A DNA stretch of 64,000 nt from Tremella fuciformis (Eukaryota > Basidiomycota > Tremellomycetes > Tremellales > Tremellaceae). The first letter of the stretch is position 1; each line of letters starts with the position of its first letter. The translations under genes were made by a program, and so were the position numbers. Shown one piece after another: positions 57,341 to 64,000 of the stretch. The notes beneath the pieces are model-generated. The model did not search any database, was not told the DNA's origin, and saw nothing but the letters and a program-made list of their open reading frames with translations. The stretch covers positions 4,712,001-4,776,000 of the forward strand of contig CP136490.1 in the NCBI GenBank assembly GCA_032768795.1, in the 5' to 3' direction.

Positions 57341-59884
57341 TCACTCGGCGATCCTCCCAACCCGAGTAGCTGGGAACCCATACGAGGTCCTGGAATCTGG
57401 AGACCTTCCGATGTTCGGACGCATCACCTTTTGCGCCATTCCCGTCAAAGAGGCGGCTTGATACGGTCTGTGAGCGGCATAGGGTGGCGGAGCAATGCCA
57501 AGGCCAGAACCTGTAGTCGGTGTCGGGCCCGACCATCCGCCGCTGCTAGACGAGGGCTTCCTCGATGGCGTCGGCTCGGAAAACACCCTGGTAGAGGCCG
57601 GTGGAGGCGAGTCGTCGAGGTCCGGCGACAGCGGAGTAGATGACCCGCTTACTGCCTGGCCATCGTTCTTCTTCGATGACAAGCGGTAGATACGCTTCCG
57701 GCGTGCTTTCACGTTCCCGCCATGATCTACGGCGGGCGTTGTCGCAGCTGTACTTGTGCTCTTTCCTAGATGAGGGAATGAGCGAACAGCTATATGTTCG
57801 TGCGCTCGCGCATACGGCGACAGTGTTTGAGCGGAATTGGAAAGGTTGGCGAGTTGAGATACAGAGCTGTTGAGCAGGGTGATTCCGCCCAAGCCAAGAT
57901 TCCTGGGTGGGAAAGAGGTGCCGGGGGAGGTGGACATCGACAGAGAGGGTTGTCGTTCTCTGGTGGGCGGGTTCGGCTTACTCGCGATGGAAATGGGTCT
58001 TGAAGAAGGGAGCTGCGAGGAAGTTAGAGTCGACATGGTGTTTGATCGAGTGGGCTTGTCTGTACTCCACGATGAACCCGAAAGACGGTTCGTAGATGAA
58101 GTGTTGGTCCCGGACTGTCGTCGGGCCGGAGCTGTGCGGTTCATCGGGACTCTTGAGAGGGAAGAGGGCATCGTTTCTGATCGTGGTATCGTGCGGGAAG
58201 ATGCCAAGAAGACGTCTGACCGAGACGTGGTCATGCGACGCAAGGAAGAGGGACCAGGCCCGCCTGTGGCGGCAAACATGTGCATGTGGCGAGGTCCAGG
58301 CGTTGTGGGTCGAGCGACCGGATGCATGCGGAGACTCTGTACTCGTCAGCAACAATACCGTTGAGCTCTGGGTCTGGACTCACGCCGACCGTTGACGATG
58401 CTCCGCCGATGGAGCTCGCACGCGCTGTTACGCTGCCATTTGTAGCCGTCCCGCCGGGACTGGGCACTGCTCCACCTGCTTCAGAAGGCGCCCGTATCTG
58501 TGACTGGGAATGGTAGACTCTAGGCCGAGTGATGGTCCCCCCGCCGACGGCAGGGAATGTCTCCCATTCGACGACTTCCTCCTCGGCGTCGCCGTACTGC
58601 GATGTACGCGCCGAAAACACCTTCGAATGTCGCCTGGACGGACCGGGGCGAGCCAAGGATCTGAGCGATTCCTCCATTTCGACCATGTCGAAACTCCTGC
58701 CCTCGTCTGCGTCATCGTCATCATCCCAGGCATCGTCAACGTCCCCACGATCCTCGTCCACCTCACTGAGAGTCGAGGGTCTCATCAGCCCGCCCAGGCC
58801 CTCCCCTCCCCGAGCCTTCTCCCACAACCGTCCGAAAGCCTCATAGCCACTGTGCGTCGGTACACCTTCTGGACGCAGGCCATAGGTCGGGTCATAATCC
58901 TCTATATCGGGGAAGATCGTGTAGGAAGTAGGCGAATCGGATGCGGCAGTCGAAAGGCGTCGGGCTCGGGCAAACTGTTGCAAGGAACGTCGGCGAGGAG
59001 TGAGCTTGTCAGCTGTCAAGCCGACAACCGAAGGCGTGGGCGTGTGCGGCGGGAAGATCGGTTTCTCCGCGTACGGATCGTTCGGGTCCAGCTCATCTTC
59101 CTCGTCATCTCGCTGTTTGCTCGGCGTGCTCGTACTGCTCTCGACACCGTCCCGATACGCAAGCTCCACTTTACCGCCTGTCCCAGTACCTGTGAACCAC
59201 CTTTGACTGAGCCTGTGGATAATGCCAGGCAGGTCCTCGCGAAACATCTCGCGCAGCTGACCTTCAATCTCCTGCTGCAGATAGCCACGGATGACTTCGA
59301 CCGAGTCAAACGTCGAGGAGACATCCACATTCTGCAGCGGATCGTTCTTAAACACCAGCGTGATGCCTTTGGAGGCAGAGACGACCAAAATGAGGATGGC
59401 GCGCAGGTGAAGGCGCGAGAGGCGGAGAGTCATGGGGACCAGCAGGGGCTGTGAGGCGAGCAGCGGTGTCGAGAGGGGCAGCGTAGACATCGGCAAAAGA
59501 TTTGGGTTGTGCGAAAGCGGATTGGCCTGCACGGTGAGCAACAATGCCTAGCGAGCTGCTCCTCTTAACATACCTGTACCCGACAGCGGACCTCTATCCA
59601 GGCATCTCCTTGATAGCCCAACCGCAGAATCCCTCTGAAGCGGTCCAAAGACAGGTCGCCGATCTCCAATAGCGTCAACGTCGGCGGCTAGACAATTTAG
59701 CTGAAGCTCCTTCCCCTACGGGAGTGCAAACCTCTTTGCCCATGCTCATGTCCACCACCTCGATCCTGCCTTGTATGACTGGCGGCTTGTTGCCCTTGTT
59801 GAGCGCCCCCTCGAGCATGGCCTTGGCATCTTCGATGAAGCCGGGCGAGAACGCTGTTGACCATGACGGAAACGTGAACGACAT
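57341..59884 (-). CDS. MDM34: ERMES subunit Mdm34
   Basis: Minus-strand exons are 59732-59884, 59574-59687, 58384-59526 and 57341-58336 (801 aa). The N-terminal SMP lipid-transfer domain (about residues 1-210) begins MSFTFPSWSTAFSPGFIED, with PPTLTLLEIGDLSLDRFRG, GYQGDAWIEVRCRVQANPL and GITLVFKNDPLQNVDVSSTF. A long acidic/Ser-rich disordered region follows. The C-terminal block ITLLNSSVSQLANLSNSAQT then LSPYARAHEHIAVRSFPH is typical of Mdm34. With Mdm10, Mdm12 and Mmm1 it forms the ER-mitochondria encounter structure that moves phospholipids. The last intron (58337-58383) is a 47-nt GTGAGT intron; reading through it would stop the protein early. Confidence 0.93.
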
Positions 59885-61001
59885 TGTCGCAGTCTTGCGC
59901 TCTCTTAAGGCCACGCTGCACGCACACGGGTGCGAGGCTGTAAGGCGCTATCTATCCATCGTCCGAAGTGTTCTCGCTGCCAATACTATATGACGAGGAG
60001 ACGACGCTGCGAGGAGGAGGAAAGGAGATCAAATGTCCACACATGAATCTGTTCCGACGACTTTACCGAGAGCGCCTTCCACCGCACAAGCGGTTCTGAG
60101 CGTCATCTTACATGCCAATGCACGTCTCGCATGCATGCTTGTACGCGTCGATGCCAGCACATCGGTTCTCGCTGTCACTTGTCTCTCTTCTACTTGCTCA
60201 GTGCTGATGGCCAATGCTGAGGCCAGCCTGACATTCATCAAGTATCCCTGTCTCTCTCTCATGTCACAAGTGTCAGCCTGACTTTGCAGGGTCCAATGAG
60301 GCATTTTTCTGATTGGCTGACTGCTCTGAGGGCGGCAGTTGAGGCATTTCTGCCATTGGCCAATGCAAGAGAGCTCACCGAGAAGAGTTGGCTGTCCTTG
60401 ACCAGAATTACTCTATTAGGAAACAAAAGACCGACGAGTGGCCAACGAGCCAGGTCGACGTCCAATTTGACGTGGCCCTTTGCAGACTATATAAACCGCT
60501 ACTTTTCCCATCCAGATTCCCCTTCTCATTCAACTCTTCATCTTTTGCCACCCACAGCAGTGCCCTAAACTGAGACTCCCATAGACGCTTATACCTTCAT
60601 CCATCTCGCAATTGCGCCGTAGTAGACCCCGTGTATGCTGCATGTGCACGCTGACCTGAGATCATCGTTGTAGTTGTAGCCGTTGTCGTCGTCGTTGCCG
60701 TCATCGGCGGCGGCGATCATACACATATTGTGTCCGGCTTCGGACCCGGACCTAGTGACGAAATAAATTGTCGCGCCAAGAGGTAAGCTACTCTTTTGAT
60801 TTCTTCTCTTTCCATTATACGCTCGCCTTCTCCTCCATTGTATGCGACATGCACAACGCCGCCTGACGCGTTTGCGTCGCAGAGCATGCGGCTCATACGT
60901 AGACAACACTTATCTGGCCGGCGCACCTCATGCCGCCGACCTGGGTCACAGATAACGGGCCCGCGGCCTTAAATGCAACGGACACCCCTCTATCAGCGAC
61001 A
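59885..61001. other. intergenic/leader, 1.1 kb
   Basis: Between the MDM34 start and the coiled-coil gene. It contains CCAAT-type words (ATTGGCCAAT at 60355-60364) and a TATA box (60488-60495). The distance from the TATA box to the next called ATG is about 500 nt, so a long leader or a separate noncoding transcript is possible. No protein family is seen. Confidence 0.5.
60488..60495 (+). promoter_or_regulatory. TATA box with upstream CCAAT elements
   Basis: TATATAAA is followed by a C/T-rich start-site-like tract and preceded by ATTGGCCAAT (60355-60364) and GATTGGCT (about 60311). Orientation toward the plus-strand gene at 61002 is inferred. Confidence 0.55.
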
Positions 61002-64000
61002 ATGCCTGGCGAGGCTGCCAACAACACTGCAGGAGAAGACGGCACCCCCGCCAATGGTGACAACTCAAGGTGAGTGTGGTTTGTTTCCAGCCTCTCCTTT
61101 CTCGGCCATCTCTCGTCAGCCAGCCTGTATTGAGAGCCGCGACCGAAGAACAGCACTGATATGTCAGACCGCCCGCCGATTCAGCAGGTGCACCCGCCCA
61201 AGAGGCAATACCCGCTGCTGCACCGACCACACCTGGACGTCCAGTCACGGCGAACGTCTCGCCGAGGTCTCTGGCCACGGCAACCCGACTGCTCTCCGAG
61301 GCGCTAGAGGGCTACACATCGCCAGCTCATCGAGGCCCCGCAGCGCCGTCCACAGACGCAGCCCCAGCGGTGAATCAGACAGCAGGCCAGACCGTCAATA
61401 CCGCTGCTTCGCCTGCGACAGCAACAATCACCGGCAGTGTCAACGCGAATGGCCAAACTGCACCCGTTCCAGCCGCGACTAATGCCTCGAACGTACCGGC
61501 TGTTCGCCGACAGACTTCTCCGCCAATCGACGCCGAGACCCCTCCACCCGCGTACTCGCTGGTTGCCGCCCGACCTCGCGATGTGCAGCATAGCTTCGGC
61601 AGCCACATTGCCGGTAATGTCAATCCCCAGCGACAGGCTATCGGTGCCGCGCAGCGCCAACAATTCACCGCTCGCGCCGCGGTCCAGGCTGCCTTGCCTT
61701 TCGTGGGTCAAATCGCCCGGCAGAACGCAGTGGGCTTTGACACCATTCCGCGACAAGCGCCTCGTACGTTGAGCGCACCTCGGAAGCCCGCGAGTCCGAA
61801 CGAGACTCCAGACGGCCTCGTCGCCTTTGTCAGACTGCTTCCCGCCCTCGATTCTTCGCTCATCGCGGACACGGATAGGCCTCAATGGCTCGAATTCCTG
61901 TTTGCGAATGTTGAAGCTCAGGACAAGCATATCTTGCGCGCGCACCCTCAGAGGGCTCAGGAGCTGGCGTCAAAATACGCCCCACGCATCCCGGTCCTTC
62001 TGCAAGCATTCGTCGCTAATGGTCGACGGCTGGCCGTGTCGAACCAACCCGGTGTTCCTGGTCAACAAAGGCCACCTCCGCAAAATCGCATCGCGAACAA
62101 TGTCAACGCCAGCAACGTCCGACCTCAACATGTTGTGCGACCACCCCCTGTCACTTCTCAGCCGCAGCCACTGCAGCCAGTACAACAAAATTTCGTCGCG
62201 CCGTCGTCAGTCACACCGACCGTCCCGATGCGACCTGCACTCCATCAGCAGCAATCTCCAGTCCGACCGGTGCAACAACAGTCTACTTCACCTCAGGTGC
62301 CAACCGTGACGGCGGACGACCCAATCGCAATCCGATGTGCTCTCGCCCAACAACAAGCTGCGAGTCACTTTCAGCAAGGGTGGGATCGTATCACCGTTCT
62401 GACGGATGCCAACAATGAGCTACTACGCGCTCGTTCCGACCTGAACGCACAGATCCTTGAATTGCAGCAACAAATCGCACATCGGGACTCTATGATCCAA
62501 ACAGAGAGGCAGAGAGCCACGGATACTCAGAAAGCTGCTGAGCTTCATGCTGCTCGCCAGGGAGAGGTTGCTCGCAACTCCTTGCACGTTCAAAGAGAGG
62601 CGGATCTGAAGAAGATCCAAGCCTTGGAGCATAGGATCCGCCAGTTGACGCAGACGTCCGCTGAAGAAGTGCGAAAGGTCAAAGGGGACATGGACGTGAA
62701 GCAAGAAGCACTCGCGAGAGATGCTCAGGAAAAGCGACAAGGCCTAGAGTCCCAGATCGAAAGCTTGAAAAGCCAACTTCAGGTCCGTCATGATTCATTC
62801 TATCGCGCACAAGCTAATTTATCAGAACGGACACTCGGCCGAGGTCGCAGATCTGAAGGAGAAGTTGCAAAAACGGACCGCTATGATGACAAAGCTGCAA
62901 GAGGAGAAGGAACAGGAGATTGCGGCTCTCCACGACGGATACCGCACTGACATGAACAAGTCGACAAAGAAGATCGAAGATCTCCAGGCGTCCAATGCCA
63001 AACTCGAGGCCTGGAAGGAGAGTCTTAGCAGTCAGCAGAGGAAGCTGAAAAAGGAGCTCGACGGCAAGAGCGAAGAGCTCAGATTGTCCTCCGAAAAAGT
63101 CACCAAGCTCGAATCGGAGGTGGAGGATATCACTCGTTCGATGGATTCTTTGGAGAAGGCTGAAAAGCGAGCTTCCGCTGAACAGCGAGCCGCAGTCGAG
63201 GAATTTGCCGAGGCGATGAAAGCCATGGAAGCGCATCACAAGGCTCAGTACGACGAGATCAGCGCGCAGCTGGCTGCCACCACTCAGTCTAAGGCGCAAG
63301 AGGTCGCGGAACTGTCCAGCAAGTTGAAGGAGGCACAAGCATCACTCGACAAAGTGCGCGAGGACTACGCCTCTCTGGCTAAGGAGAAAGTCGTCCTAGA
63401 GCAGTCACTCGACAGCGCCAAACAAGAGCTGGCGTCGAAGAACGCTGCAAAGGTCCCGGCCGCTGCGAGTCTGCCGTCTACGAGTCAAGCGGAGCAACCC
63501 CGATCGCAACCCGCACAAGGAGCAGCCAAGCCAAGCTGGGCTACCTCATCGGCCCCAGCCGCCACGTCTCGTGCGTTCTGTTCACCCCATATAGTATTGT
63601 TTCTGACGTATTCAGAGCCGATCGACGTCGACCGAACCAGTCGTCCCGGCAAACGTCGAGCAGAGTCTCCGCTCTTCCTCTCTGGAGACCGGCCAGATGA
63701 TGGGTCCGACGAGGAAGATGTGAGCCCGGCAAACCCGGCAAAGCGCCAGAAGCGTACCGCTCGGTCTTCCGCCATGGGTGCGCTACTTGATTTCTTCGTT
63801 GTGGATTTGACTGACTTGCTAGCGTCAGCAACGAGCACGCCTACTCACTCTTCTCGAGTGAATGACGGGCCTGCCGGAACACCGTTGCCTGCAAAGCAGA
63901 CTCTCACACAAACCGCAACCACGGTCAAGATCGAGCCGACTTCCACGCCATCGCGTGTGACCGATTCTTCCCGCAAACCCATGGATGTCGTCAACACCAA
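61002..64000 (+). CDS. large coiled-coil nuclear-type protein (3' end outside window)
   Basis: Exons are 61002-61069, 61168-62782, 62826-63570, 63616-63777 and 63823-64000 (partial). The family is not recognised. The N-terminal 400 residues are Pro/Ala/Gln-rich with a folded-looking helical patch (LVAFVRLLPALDSSLIADTD to IPVLLQAFVANGRR). A long coiled coil follows (about residues 430-790) with regular Leu/Lys/Glu heptads. The tail has EPIDVD-like acidic-hydrophobic residues (QPIDVDRTSRPGKRR), KRQKR-type basic NLS sequences and VKIEPT, a consensus SUMO-acceptor motif. This suggests a SUMO-linked nuclear scaffold; the suggestion is inference. The start MPGEAANN is the first ATG in the joined frame. 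Confidence 0.65.

Noticed and set aside
58337..58358. A 22-nt intron near the Mdm34 exon 3-4 junction
   Set aside because: The 47-nt GTGAGT intron 58337-58383 keeps frame and has a CTGAC branch site.

Overview
The window is nuclear DNA of a basidiomycete fungus, most likely a Tremellomycete (Cryptococcus relatives). This rests on tightly packed genes on both strands, many 40-60 nt introns with GT(R)AG(T) donors and CTGAC/CTGAT branch sites close to the AG, GC-rich exons, and a gene set that includes a velvet factor, a CPL1-like secreted protein, a betaine-lipid synthase and ERMES Mdm34. I read 32 protein-coding genes by joining exons by hand. The first (RRP36) and last (a coiled-coil protein) are cut by the window edges. 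About 160 introns are implied. Exon boundaries are inferences from reading frame, splice signals and family conservation; no transcript data were available.

Layout. 1-12.9 kb: RRP36, ribosomal protein L24, an AT-richer repeat-bearing gap, CCDC174, a glycine-rich RRM protein, a small membrane protein, a LEA2-type membrane protein, a DUF3074 protein, ER FKBP2 and a PNK-like kinase. 13-24.7 kb: Rab4, succinate/fumarate carrier SFC1, an OCRE/FHA/G-patch protein, PRMT3, a velvet regulator and a Pho86-like membrane protein. 24.7-29 kb: a 2.4-kb leader or promoter zone, a CPL1-like secreted protein and a second AT-rich repeat-like tract. 29-42.9 kb: a vWA/UIM protein, primase PRI1, dihydrouridine synthase DUS2, NatC subunit NAA35, copper chaperone CCS1, UDP-GlcNAc transporter YEA4 and mitochondrial L2. 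43-56.9 kb: enoyl reductase TSC13, a Cwc16/Yju2B splicing factor, a membrane alpha/beta-hydrolase-fold protein, Rab11, an ERI1-type exonuclease, betaine-lipid synthase BTA1 and GRASP. 57-64 kb: Mdm34, a TATA/CCAAT promoter and the truncated coiled-coil gene.

The genes are mostly unrelated housekeeping functions. Loose themes are membrane traffic (Rab4, Rab11, GRASP), lipid and organelle contact (BTA1, TSC13, Mdm34), RNA processing (RRP36, CCDC174, Yju2B, AGGF1-like, DUS2, ERI1) and translation. I saw no CRISPR, phage, defence island or intact transposon. The most unusual content is gene architecture: microexons of 5, 7, 8, 14, 16 and 17 nt, at least five GC-AG introns, and a run of phase-1 exons encoding Gly-Tyr repeats that each begin inside a Tyr codon.
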